Below, piece by piece: positions 9,948-18,341 of a DNA stretch of 18,400 bases (positions are counted from its first letter, which is position 1; each line of letters starts with the position of its first letter). Position numbers and translations under genes: made by a program. The notes below the pieces were generated by a model that was given only the letters and a program-made list of their open reading frames with translations, was not told where the DNA came from and did not search any database. Source of the stretch: Monosporascus cannonballus (lineage: Eukaryota > Ascomycota > Sordariomycetes > Xylariales); the NCBI GenBank assembly GCA_004154925.1, contig QJNS01000530.1:1-18400 (forward strand). Direction: 5' to 3'.

Positions 9948-11177
9948 CTAGTAGGGCCTGATAGCCAATTCCGGGGCCTCCGTCGCCAGTAAATTCTGGA
10001 CAACCTCAAGGGCACTTAGCTGAGTGCCGAAATCCGTTTGGCCGTCAAAACCGCCAGTAGTCCACCTCATACCACAGGTCGAATCGCCGTGTCCGCTGCA
10101 GCTCGCGGCGGCCCCCCGAGCGCTTGTTTCCAGTAGGCCCAGGACATGTTCCCTAACGCTCGGGACAAGAACGGCGGTCTTCCCTAGCCAACGAGATAAA
10201 CTGGCCTTGAAGCTGGTTTGGTCCGTCGAGCATGCTCGGGCCTCCTCGCACTTCTGCTCGTACATTATCCTCTGATCTGAGGTGAAAAACCTGCTGGTTG
10301 CTGTTTCGACGAACCCCTTTACACGTGACTCCCAGAGGAGTCCACCTTTCGTGTATGCGTACATGTTCGCTGCGCCATGGAGGTATGCAGCAATGTTGTA
10401 AGACCATTCGTCGTGGTTGACTCCGGTGCAGTCCTCGCCGTTGTTGTCCGAAGTGCCGTCGAAGACGTGGAAGTCGTCGCTGACAAGGCCAACGCGTGTA
10501 GACCAGTCCCAGATCTTGTCAGCCCACCTAGCATAGGTCTGATTGCCGGTATATCTCGCCAGTCTGGCAGAGATCTGAAAGAACCCGCCGTTGGTCACGG
10601 CATTCTTGTAGTAGAAGCCGGGATGTCTGGTATTCCACTGCCACTTCAACCCTCCGCCGCACGTGTCGATAGCTTCGTTCCAGCGCTCGACGAAGCCCTC
10701 CCAAGCGTTCACACTGATCGCGAGCCAGGAGTTAGCGCAGTCGTCGGCACGTTCACCTCCCGCTCCCCCACAAGGCAGAGGCTCGAAACCATATTCCAGT
10801 GCCGAAAGCGCGGCGTACACCCAATACATCTGGTCATCGTTGGCTTCATGGTTGGCCTGTTCGGGCGGAATGAAGTCGTAATTGGGACCGACGTTCCGTG
10901 AAAGCGCCGAAAGGATATCCGCCTGATACGTCGTGTCGTTGGTGTAGACGGTGTACTCAAGCAAGCCGGTCCAGCCGGAGCCTGATAGCCACCAAAACCA
11001 TGGTTCTGGCTGGTTGAATTGACCGGCGGTCGAGTCCGGGTTGTGATAGACGTATAGGCCTTTGGCGATGGTACTGGCCGCCTCCTTGACAGAAGCCTCG
11101 TCATTGACGTCCAGTTGCAGCGCAGCGGCAGCAGTGGCGAGTGCCACAGATGTAACGATACTGCGATGTCCTCTCAT
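9948..11177 (-). CDS. GH76 family (Dfg5/Dcw1-type) secreted alpha-1,6-mannanase-like protein
   Basis: Intronless gene for a 409-aa protein of glycoside hydrolase family 76. In fungi such proteins act on alpha-1,6-mannan or GPI-anchor glycans at the cell surface, helping attach wall proteins. Residues 1-20 form a signal peptide (basic MRGHR, then an Ala-rich hydrophobic core, cut likely after AAAAL). The paired acidic residues of the family active site are Asp114-Asp115 in NDDQMYW. Other family blocks are TCGGGLKWQ (172-180), FYYKNAVTNGGFF (188-200), SARLARYTGNQTYARWADKIWDW (in 203-225) and CGMRWTTGGFDG (368-379). Several Cys residues fit an extracellular fold. The protein ends 16 residues after the conserved LSALEVVQ. 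Unlike typical Dfg5/Dcw1 proteins it has no Ser/Thr-rich linker or hydrophobic GPI-attachment tail, so it is probably freely secreted. No neighbour clarifies its role. Confidence 0.93.
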   Translation of the reverse strand: MRGHRSIVTSVALATAAAALQLDVNDEASVKEAASTIAKGLYVYHNPDSTAGQFNQPEPWFWWLSGSGWTGLLEYTVYTNDTTYQADILSALSRNVGPNYDFIPPEQANHEANDDQMYWVYAALSALEYGFEPLPCGGAGGERADDCANSWLAISVNAWEGFVERWNEAIDTCGGGLKWQWNTRHPGFYYKNAVTNGGFFQISARLARYTGNQTYARWADKIWDWSTRVGLVSDDFHVFDGTSDNNGEDCTGVNHDEWSYNIAAYLHGAANMYAYTKGGLLWESRVKGFVETATSRFFTSDQRIMYEQKCEEARACSTDQTSFKASLSRWLGKTAVLVPSVREHVLGLLETSARGAAASCSGHGDSTCGMRWTTGGFDGQTDFGTQLSALEVVQNLLATEAPELAIRPY

Positions 11178-12462
11178 CTTCCTCGGGACTTAGTCGCGGG
11201 CGATTCTAACAGCTCTGCGTAGAACAGCGTCTGCTGACGGAGTGACGTCCATCTCGAGATATTGACGGGGGGAGAAGTGGACTATAAACGATTGTTGCCC
11301 GCCCTATTCGAGGTCCTAGGAAGCCCCCAAAGTGTTGGATCCTGTGGGCTTATACTTAGCCCCTCCCCTGCATCTTGCAGCTGCCGTGGAGGGCAGTAAG
11401 CAAGTAAGAGGCAGCTGAATGCAAGCACTCCGGTGTACTCGGCGGCCATTGATTTCAGGCTACTCTATTTGTTAATACGACATGGCCCGAACTGAGAGGC
11501 TGCTTCAGCGCTTGATGGTAACGTTCTTACCCGAAACTAACCCTTTAAGGAAGGCCACTTGCTCGTGCTACGTAAGATGCACTTCATGGGACTCGCTCAC
11601 TCACACCTGAAACGGGCCTTCAATTTTGAGCCAAGGCTGCTAAATTAGTAGTCATTCTTTGCCCAGATCTCGAAGCCGTTAAGGTTTTTGAGCGATTGGA
11701 GGCCAGAAGCCCCATGTGGACCGTCATATCTGTGCCGGTCTGTACTACATAGCCTTCGTATTTGAGCCAGGCTGGAAATTACAAACGATTAGGATCGACA
11801 TTGCGGCTTAGCGCATAAGCTGAGAAGCTTAATATAGACATTGAGCTTCGAAGAAACTCAAATGATATACAGGAGTTACTAGCTGAACCCCCAGAATGGG
11901 TTAGTCTTACATTGCGGGTTCACCTCATCTACTAAGTATACAGTTCAGCGAAGACTAACGAGCGAAGAGTACCACTATCCTGATCTTAAAACCAAAGAAA
12001 TACCCGAGTGGCAATGCTAAGACACTGATCGTCGTGTTGCTCGTGCAGACGGGTTCAGGTCCAGAGCCTACCGACGGGCTCGGTGGATCATCCCCCGTGG
12101 ATGATTTTGGACTGTCCCAATCAAGAGAGGAGGTAGCCGATTTCCTTGGCGGGCCGGCGCAGTTGGTCCGCAATGCTATCATCGTTAGCCAAAGTGAAAG
12201 TACGAAGTATACTACCTTGATGGACGCATCAATTATCTCTCGAGAACACTGAACGATTATCCAAATTTTAATTGAGAAACTTACTGGGGATCTAGATTGG
12301 CTGGTGAGCTATGTACAGCGGAGCGTTTACTTAGGGTTACAGTCGCTAGCACTGAGGTAAGCTTGGCTACACATCAGCCGACTATCGGAGCAGCCGGGGG
12401 ATTCCGTATGCAAGCATTAACTATGGACATAACGAATTTTTTTTCCATCGGCCTCGATAAAA
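11178..12462. other. Gene-free stretch between GH76 and the initiator tRNA
   Basis: About 1.3 kb with no supported reading frame (the longest are about 75 codons). The left end must contain the GH76 promoter. A TATAAG-like sequence on the minus strand near 11350-11356, about 175 nt upstream of the GH76 ATG, is a weak candidate TATA box. Nothing else stands out. Confidence 0.5.
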
Positions 12463-12534
12463 AGCATCTTGGCGCAGCGGAAGCGCGCCGGGCTCATAAC
12501 CCGGAGGTCTCTGGATCGAAACCAGAAGATGCTA
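12463..12534 (+). tRNA. Initiator tRNA-Met (anticodon CAT)
   Basis: 72 nt, no intron and no encoded CCA. The acceptor stem AGCATCT pairs perfectly with AGATGCT. The D arm is GCGC-AGCGGAA-GCGC, the anticodon arm CCGGG-CTCATAA-CCCGG, the variable loop AGGTC and the T arm TCTGG-ATCGAAA-CCAGA, with discriminator A73. Hallmarks of the eukaryotic initiator are the A1:U72 closing pair, the three G:C pairs next to the anticodon loop, and the T loop ATCGAAA (A54 and A60 in place of the T-Psi pattern). It delivers the first methionine at start codons with eIF2. The internal A box (TGGCGCAGCGG) and B box (GGATCGAAACC) serve Pol III. Confidence 0.96.
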
Positions 12535-12548
12535 GGTCAGATTATACA

Positions 12549-12553
12549 TTTTT
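12549..12553 (+). terminator. Pol III oligo-T terminator of the initiator tRNA
   Basis: Run of five T residues 15 nt after the last tRNA base, the usual Pol III termination signal. Confidence 0.8.
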
Positions 12554-12654
12554 GGACAATGTTGTTTATATCGCTCATTTTACCCTCCTGATTGTTGTAC
12601 GGGTATATCTATCCTTGATACTTATACTTAGGTCCCTTTTTAAACTAAGGAATT

Positions 12655-12675
12655 ATTTATTTGTTTGTTTATTTG
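12655..12675 (+). repeat. Short RTTT tetranucleotide repeat in a T-rich tRNA 3' flank
   Basis: Five successive units of ATTT/GTTT. The surrounding 12541-12750 is visibly T-rich compared with the rest of the window and codes for nothing I recognise. It may be a simple microsatellite. Confidence 0.6.
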
Positions 12676-12807
12676 TCCAGTTATTCATTCCTTTCTTAAT
12701 AATTGCTCTTTTATATGGTGATTTGCCTCTCCCAGATGATTTTTGGCCTTAAGCAGCGGTAACTGATGGTTAATGTTCGATCACACTTTATCCGAGCCGC
12801 ATCACAT

Positions 12808-12813
12808 CACGTG
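12808..12813. promoter_or_regulatory. CACGTG E-box upstream of the ASNSD1-like gene
   Basis: Perfect CACGTG in the context TCACGTGG, 109 nt upstream of the start codon at 12922, a context accepted by bHLH factors such as Cbf1. A 12-bp palindrome containing ACGCGT (an MCB-type core) follows at 12837-12848. Both are short enough to arise by chance. Confidence 0.28.
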
Positions 12814-12921
12814 GTATATCTCCACCAATCCGCGCTACTACGCGTAGTCACCAGTTCAATCGGGGACTTTATCCTACTTCGGACGCCAGCATTTCCGTCT
12901 ACTGGCTCAAGTCTTCCAATC

Positions 12922-14809
12922 ATGTGTGGCATCCACGCGATAATCTCGGCTGCGAATTTGAGCTCGCTGCCCCCATTACCTGAAGATCTGAGACGATCTC
13001 TTTCGAACCGTGGTCCGGATCACTTTGGGCAGGTCCATCGTGCCATTTTGAGAGAAGATGGCGGGACCACTCTCTTTGACATGATATTCACCTCTACGGT
13101 TTTAGCCTTGCGAGGCGACCATGTTGCTAGGCAACCTCTGGAAGACCTCGAATCGGGCTCCGTATTATGTTGGAATGGCGAAGCCTGGAGATTAGAAGGC
13201 CACCGTGTCGATGATAATGATGGGGAGGCGATTCTGGCCAGGCTCGGGGTCTCAGAAGGTACCACCCCTGACGCCAGGGAAACCTACGTCTTGAACATCC
13301 TGCGCAGTATCGAGGGGCCCTTCGCGTTTATATATTACGATGCTGCTGCCAAACGCATTTACTATGGTCGAGATCGTCTCGGTCGGCGGTCCCTCCTCTG
13401 TAATCAGGCTGACGACAACCTATCAATCTCGTTTTCAAGCGTTGCCGGCGTACCGATGTCTAGCTGGAAAGAGGTCACTGCAGACGGCATCTACTCCATG
13501 CGCCTGGATAGCGCGGCAGATGTTGTGGAATCGCTGGACGTAACTACTCGTATCATTAGACACGACTGGGTTCGCTCCATCGAAGCTGACATGGTAAGTA
13601 GGGGCCCAAGGTCATTCACGTCGACCATGAACTACATTCGCTATAAGCTTATCCGCCCAGGTTTCAGGTATCGGTCCTTTCAACACGACTGTGCCGGATT
13701 CAAACGCGATTCTCGACTTCGACACCCCTTCCGTGGGGCTTTTGCGACACTGGCTTTCTGAGTCTCTCAAGTTACGCATCCTCAATGTCCCTGAACCACC
13801 GGGTTTGACAGCTGGCGTTGACATCCGTATCGCTGTCCTTTTTTCGGGAGGGCTCGACTGCACCGTAATCGCGCGACTGGCCCACGAATTTCTTCCGCCG
13901 GCGCAGGGGATTGACCTTATTAATGTTGCATTTGAAAACCCGCGACAGGTCACGCTCTTCGCTAAACAGCTTAACCCGCCCAAAGGAGGTGTCTGCGAGG
14001 CATGTCCCGACAGAATAACGGGGCGAAAGGCTTTTGCTGAACTAAAGGCGGCTTGCCCGGGCCGACGCCTTCGTTTCATTGCGGTAATGATGATATAAAG
14101 CAACTACCCGACGTCGCACGCTTAGCTGACTCCCTGCACAGGTTAATGTTCCGTTTGACGAGGCCATGAGCCATAAGTCCAAAGTCGTTTCCCTCATATA
14201 TCCCCACAATACTGAAATGGATCTCTCTATTGCATTTGCATTCTATTTTGCCGCAAGAGGAATGGGGGAGAGTTATGTTGATGAGAGCGAATGGAACCCC
14301 TCTCCAGCCGAGGTCGTGACTCCGGCGCGGGTTTTGCTATCTGGTCTCGGTGCGGATGAACTTTTCGGTGGCTATGCGCGTCACGAGGTGGCATTCCGGA
14401 GAGAAGGCTACCGCGGTCTCATCAATGAACTGAAACTGGACGTCACTCGTATCGGCCAGAGAAATCTTGGTCGAGACGACCGGGTCATGGCTCACTGGGG
14501 CAAAGAGCTGCGCTTTCCGTATCTTGATGAGCAACTCGTACGATGCGCCATCAGCTGCCCCGTATGGCAAAAGTGCGACTTCCAGAATCAAACCCATCCG
14601 GCCACAATGGATCCGGCCAAGCGTGTACTGAGGCTTCTCGCCGACGAGCTCGGCTTGCCGCTGGCAGCACGCGAAAAGAAGAGAGCAGTGAGTTGTCTCG
14701 ACGTGTCATCTTAACAAGCAACTGACTTTTCTAGATCCAATTCGGCTCGAGGACTGCCAAGATGGAGAGCGCTACGGGCAAACTTCGAGGAACCGCCACG
14801 CTCATCTAA
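12922..14809 (+). CDS. ASNSD1: Asparagine synthetase domain-containing protein (ASNSD1/YML096W type), four exons
   Basis: Predicted 571-aa protein with an N-terminal class II glutamine amidotransferase domain and a C-terminal asparagine-synthetase (PP-loop) domain. Exons are 12922-13593, 13661-14083, 14142-14687 and 14735-14809; all introns are phase 0. The start places the catalytic Cys at position 2 (MCGIHAII); an in-frame upstream ATG at 12766 would bury it and is rejected. Motifs are NRGPD 29-33, WNGE 84-87, GRDRLGRRSL 149-158, the PP-loop SGGLDC 286-291, CPDRITGR 339-346, SGLGADELFGGY 432-443 and KELRFPYLDE 486-495. The C-terminus after the last intron is IQFGSRTAKME, as in ASNSD1 proteins. 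The PP-loop has Cys where asparagine synthetase B has Ser. Length fits the ASNSD1 family better than true AsnB. Activity as an asparagine synthetase is not established for this family. It is the next gene downstream of the initiator tRNA on the same strand. Confidence 0.92.
13594..13660 (+). other. Intron 1 of the ASNSD1-like gene
   Basis: 67 nt, phase 0, donor GTAAGT, acceptor CCCAG. A competing TTTCAG seven bases later would shift the frame, so the first acceptor is preferred. Confidence 0.83.
14084..14141 (+). other. Intron 2 of the ASNSD1-like gene
   Basis: 58 nt, phase 0, donor GTAATG, branch GCTGAC, acceptor CACAG. It joins RLRFIA to VNVPFDEA. Confidence 0.87.
14688..14734 (+). other. 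Intron 3 of the ASNSD1-like gene
   Basis: 47 nt, phase 0, donor GTGAGT, branch CTGAC, acceptor TCTAG. It joins EKKRA to IQFGSRTAKME. Confidence 0.88.
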
Positions 14810-15081
14810 ACTGACCCTGCGAATACTGATCTGGCCAGCAGATATCCATGGAGCGGCAATGATGATACAACAGATACTTCCGAGTTCGTGTGACCTCATG
14901 ACCAGTGCGGACACCCTGATTGTGCGTTTCAGCATCAGCAGTAACCCTTCAGGCGTAGATGCTTTGGCGTGGCACGGACAATGACGTCGTAAAGGCAAGT
15001 CTGAGCCGTATGAAATTGGATAGTGCAACTTCGTTGATACGCAAGATTTGGTGGTAATGGCTTGAATTCTTGAAGAAAAGA

Positions 15082-15099
15082 GACAGCGGAGACGCTGTC
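15082..15099. repeat. Perfect 7-bp hairpin with GAGA tetraloop
   Basis: GACAGCG, loop GAGA, CGCTGTC. GAGA is a GNRA-class loop, which would stabilise an RNA hairpin. A 7-bp perfect stem with a 4-base loop is expected about once per window by chance, so function is unproven. Confidence 0.4.
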
Positions 15100-15125
15100 A
15101 ATCAATAGATATGGTACAAAAGTCT

Positions 15126-15133
15126 TGACGTCA
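15126..15133. promoter_or_regulatory. CRE-like palindrome TGACGTCA
   Basis: Perfect eight-base CRE/ATF bZIP binding palindrome. It is 480 nt upstream of the small ORF at 15607 and 387 nt upstream of the TATA box at 15513. Regulatory relevance is inference; chance expectation is about 0.3 per window. Confidence 0.35.
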
Positions 15134-15512
15134 TCGAGTCCCCAGGACCTGCCATATCATTCGTTCAAGGAGCGGCCATACTGGTGGCTGCTTATAGGAG
15201 TAAGTATTCCAAGGCATGTCGCCACCCTAGAATGGCTAAGGATCCCGTCCGTAATTGCTATTCACAGAGCTAGCTCGCCTGCAAACTTGATTCCATCCCA
15301 TTATTCTACACATTAGGATGTGTATGATCTAGCTGTGTCCGATGCCTTACCTTGAGGAACTTCGGCAGCGATTTTCATGTGTCTGTCTAGGGGGTCCCAT
15401 GCTGAGGTAGAGGTGGTCGAGAACATACCAGACAGAACCCATAGAAACCTTCAACCTCGACTAAAACACTTAACATCATACTATCTATCCTGAGTAAGCA
15501 TATCACTAGTGC

Positions 15513-15520
15513 TATATAAG
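15513..15520 (+). promoter_or_regulatory. Candidate TATA box (TATATAAG)
   Basis: TATATAAG followed by a pyrimidine-rich leader (15536-15600) and an ATG at 15607. This arrangement resembles a fungal core promoter. A GTAAGT at 15548-15553 could start a 5' UTR intron, but no acceptor stands out. Confidence 0.4.
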
Positions 15521-15606
15521 CCTTGTCGCCACTACCATTCCCTAAGTGTAAGTCATCTTACCCCTATTCCGTCCCTTCTTCCAACATACTAAGCTCTCAC
15601 ACGAAT

Positions 15607-15720
15607 ATGAGTGGGACATATCGCAAATCGGAGGCGGCGAGGAGTCCTATAACCTGTTACTTGAATACCAAGTCTAATTTGGCAGAGCTTGAGGCAAGAC
15701 TCACCACGCAGGACCGCTGA
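15607..15720 (+). CDS. Small ORF of 37 codons behind a TATA box, unknown
   Basis: ATG with AAT upstream and AGT downstream (weak to moderate context), 87 nt after a TATATAAG box and a C/T-rich leader. The peptide starts MSGTYRKSEAARSPITCYLN and is hydrophilic, with one Cys and a Leu/Glu-rich end (LAELEARL). I recognise no family. It could be a small protein, the first exon of a gene I cannot assemble, an upstream ORF, or non-coding. Confidence that it is translated is low. Confidence 0.2.
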   Translation: MSGTYRKSEAARSPITCYLNTKSNLAELEARLTTQDR

Positions 15721-16148
15721 AAGTGTTTTGCTGGGTTTGGAGATCACAGTGTGGTAACAATGCGAAGTCCAGAGAGCTTCTGAAGGACTGGCGACTTGGC
15801 ATGGAAGCAATTAATGACGCCAATGTGGGTTCAATCGACCTACCTATTCCCTGGATGCACGACACTGTAGCTACGCTTGGGCAACGGGCAACTTCTGCCT
15901 CCCTTATTTCGTGTCCCCACAGCGCTGCACGGTGATTCGGCGACTTCCTCGCTTGCCTTTCGGGCATTGGTTATGACAAATTTCCCATCTACTCTTCCAC
16001 TAATAAGGGGAGACTCTCCTCTTAATGCGCAAGTTTCCCACGCAGCCTCTTCAGCTCCACTACACGACCTCGAACATTGCGCACGACCCATCATCTTCGA
16101 GGATTTTAAACCGCGCCATATCCCCCCGCTCTTTTCTCCGCCTCCGCA

Positions 16149-16405
16149 ATGGGCTTCGGTAGCCTGTGACCTCTGCTCGGAAGTCCCGCGATCCGCGCCA
16201 TTCTCGAATTCGGCTTCCCCCGCCAGCATCGCTGATGTCCCCAAAACATACCCCATCCTGACCATCGGCGGTTGTGGGAGCCTATCTCGCCGTCCTCGAG
16301 CCGTACGTCCTGTGGAGCGAAGGCAACGCCTCCTGGTCCGTCTTCCGCATCTTCAGTACCTCCGTGATTGCTGCCCTCGGCATTTTTCGGGTGACTGCCG
16401 GCTGA
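16149..16405 (+). pseudogene. Possible degraded membrane-protein gene, one in-frame stop and two frame shifts
   Basis: A C/T-rich leader ends at an ATG at 16149. The frame reads MGFGSL, TGA at 16167, then PLLGSPAIRAILEFGFP. After a CCCCC run (16217-16221) protein-like sequence continues in the next frame as PASIADVPKTYPILTIGG. After about 16270 it moves to the third frame as VVGAYLAVLEPYVLW and ends with a hydrophobic segment (FSTSVIAALGIF) and TGA at 16403-16405. Each shift fits one extra base. The segments together look like a small membrane protein of about 85 residues, but I recognise no family. I found no splice pattern that removes the breaks. The coherence across frames may be coincidental; the longest single frame over this stretch (15877-16500) is not convincing either. 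Confidence 0.25.
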
Positions 16406-17408
16406 TTTCTTTCGCCTATAACCAAGCCTGGTGTGCTTGGCATGTGTTGTTGCCGAATGGTTTAGGAAGGGAAGGGAGGATTGAAAAGCAAGGCGGCTAA
16501 CATTGCGGTCAGGATTATAAGGAGCCAGCTGGAAATTCTGGAAAGCCCTGAACCTAGGGGGTTGCCAAACCTCTTCATTCCTTCTGTTTTCATCCCTCAA
16601 CAGGCAAGAGTTCGTGAGTAAATATGGACGTAAAGTGACTGTTAAACGATTCAAAGCGCCGGCCACTAAGAGGAAGGCCCTGGGTCGGACAGGTAGTCGC
16701 GAGCGTGGGGGTATTAATGAACTCGAGGTTCAGGATAGGGAGGCACTTGCCCATCAAGAACACTATGCTTGATTGTAGTCTCTCACCCGTTAAGACTCGG
16801 AAAATAGGAGACTGGCTCCTCTACGCCGGCCAAAGCTACAGGCCCAACAATGAATATGTGTTCAACCGTAGGCGCTAGTTACTTTCCTGGATAACTACTA
16901 GTTTCATAGGCGTAATTTCTCAACTCCGCAAGTCAATGTCGGCTTCAGGTGCCCGGTGGTGCAATCTGCGCCTGTCTTAGCAGCGATCCGACCAGGCATT
17001 GGGTGTATCGTGGGTCTACAAGTGAGAGTAACACGGACATCGAGGGTCTCGTCAATACCTGCCCCTGTCGTGGTTGCCCACCCCGAGAAGGCAACCAACT
17101 GCCTCGCGAGGGTAGGCAAGAGCTCATGAGAATTGTATAGCATCATACAGAACTAATACTACGGGAAGACAGGCGCCAACCAACACAAGCGACCCGGCAG
17201 CGTCCTTGCAGTTGGAGTCAACTCGGTCCTGACCGACGGTATTTCCTGTTACCTCCTGACGTGACTGAAGCCTTGTTCAGCTCGTAGTTCGCCTCGCGAC
17301 GCCATAGGCGCTTGCTTTAACGATGTCGGGACCCCTTATTCACAACAAAATGCATGATTGCCCTTCTGTAAAGATCCCAGGAATTAGGAGCATGAATGTC
17401 TGACAATG
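16406..17408. other. Gene-free stretch
   Basis: About 1 kb with no recognisable reading frame, RNA gene or repeat. Frames of 60-80 codons at 16904-17146 occur on both strands over the same bases and read as random. Confidence 0.5.
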
Positions 17409-17409
17409 A

Positions 17410-17594
17410 TATAAAGTCTGCAGGGATTCCATCCTCACTCTCTTCCTCTTCTCTCTTCAATCTTCATTTCCCACAACACCAAGGCAATACCTACCCACAA
17501 ACGACATGTACAACCTCCCATTCTCCCCTCTCTGATTCCTTTCCCTCTTCAGTTCAAACGTCAAGACCCTATCATCCTCTTCGCCATTCTCCCT
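17410..17594 (+). promoter_or_regulatory. TATAAA followed by a long pyrimidine-rich tract
   Basis: TATAAA at 17410-17415 is followed by a C/T-rich tract at 17427-17594, with repeated CTCTTC and TTCCCTC-like runs. In filamentous fungi such tracts are common just upstream of, and around, transcription starts. The first ATG downstream (17614) opens only MMILL before a stop, and no gene is evident behind it. It may be the promoter of an undetected or lost gene, or an unrelated low-complexity tract. Confidence 0.35.
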
Positions 17595-18300
17595 AGACAC
17601 TTGTCTCTGTCATAATGATGATATTGTTGTAACTTCAGACGGCCTTGATCCCATAACCCGGACGCCGCCAGTGTTGTCGGTGATCCGGTGCACTTCATCA
17701 TAAGTCTCTCTCTATGTGTGTACTCAAATTCCTTTACGGCTGAACACTGCCTGCTGGAACCACCATTGAAGGAGTAGGCAATGATGATCCTTCGTCTATG
17801 ATGTCTCCGGACAAATTATTAGTTGTGTACTTAACCATGTTTCTCGGAGCACACATAAGTCGTCAGCCTTTTGCCTGACGCAAAAGAGGAGATGCCCAGT
17901 TTTTATAGCTGTCCCCTCGTTGCGCGGACCTCCATTTTGACTTTGGCCCCTCCGACACCGCTGCCAGTATCTACTACCTAAGCCGTGTAAAGACCGTTGG
18001 TGCTTGGTGACTGGGTGGCTAGGCTCTTGTAATGTCGGATGATCCGTGCGTAGGTTCATTATCAATTGTTGGCTACTGTAGAACGGGTGGGGTGTTGGTA
18101 AATAGAGTTCGCGCAAACGGGGTGTGGGCCACGAGGTTTAATATAAAGTGACTTAGAAGAATTAGGATGTCGATTTCCAAATCTCAGTTCCACATTATGG
18201 TCTTTACGTGCTTTAAGCGAGAGTGCTTCAGTGCCCAATCTTAAGTCGTCCTTCAGAGACATGGATCGAGGCCAAGTGACAGAGTATTAGCACTGAGTAG
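17595..18300. other. Gene-free stretch
   Basis: About 700 nt with only short frames (up to 106 codons on the minus strand at 17796-18116) that show no domain-like features. I see no RNA gene or repeat. Confidence 0.5.
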
Positions 18301-18308
18301 GGTTTGCA

Positions 18309-18341
18309 ATGGGTACCCAAATGGGTACCCATCACTACCCA
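18309..18341. repeat. Tandem GGTACC-centred palindromes
   Basis: ATGGGTACCCA at 18309-18319 is repeated at 18321-18331 after one base. Each core (TGGGTACCCA) is a perfect palindrome; the second extends to 12 bp (18321-18332). A partial copy ACCCA follows at 18337-18341. Two identical palindromes 12 bp apart are unlikely by chance. They could be a clustered protein-binding site or the end of a small repeat element continuing beyond the window. Confidence 0.65.

Larger units (their letters stand above)
14810..15505. other. Gene-free stretch downstream of the ASNSD1-like gene
   Basis: About 700 nt that include the 3' UTR of the preceding gene. No frame here is long or recognisable; the 63-codon frame from 15125 has no supporting similarity. 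Two small symmetric elements are listed separately. Confidence 0.5.

Noticed and set aside
10377..10901. Plus-strand frame of 174 codons opposite the GH76 gene
   Set aside because: Shadow of the GH76 coding strand; the minus strand gives clear family motifs across the same bases.
3500..11177. A secondary-metabolite or nutrient-uptake gene cluster made of SulP, MFS and GH76
   Set aside because: No biosynthetic core enzyme or cluster regulator is present, orientations differ, and gaps are large; the proximity looks incidental.
12297..12752. 151-codon plus-strand frame with a hydrophobic end
   Set aside because: It runs through the initiator tRNA gene, and its hydrophobic residues come from the T-rich tRNA 3' flank.
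12766..12921. Upstream ATG extending the ASNSD1-like protein by 52 residues
   Set aside because: Class II amidotransferases need the catalytic Cys directly after the initiator Met, which fixes the start at 12922.
15307..15324. TACACAT-TAGG-ATGTGTA hairpin as a possible terminator
   Set aside because: Chance-level symmetry, A/T-rich stem, and no T run or gene end next to it.
15840..16666. Minus-strand frames of 141 and 186 codons
   Set aside because: They overlap in different frames, lack fungal start or splice context and known motifs, and lie opposite the C/T-rich leader and the possible pseudogene.
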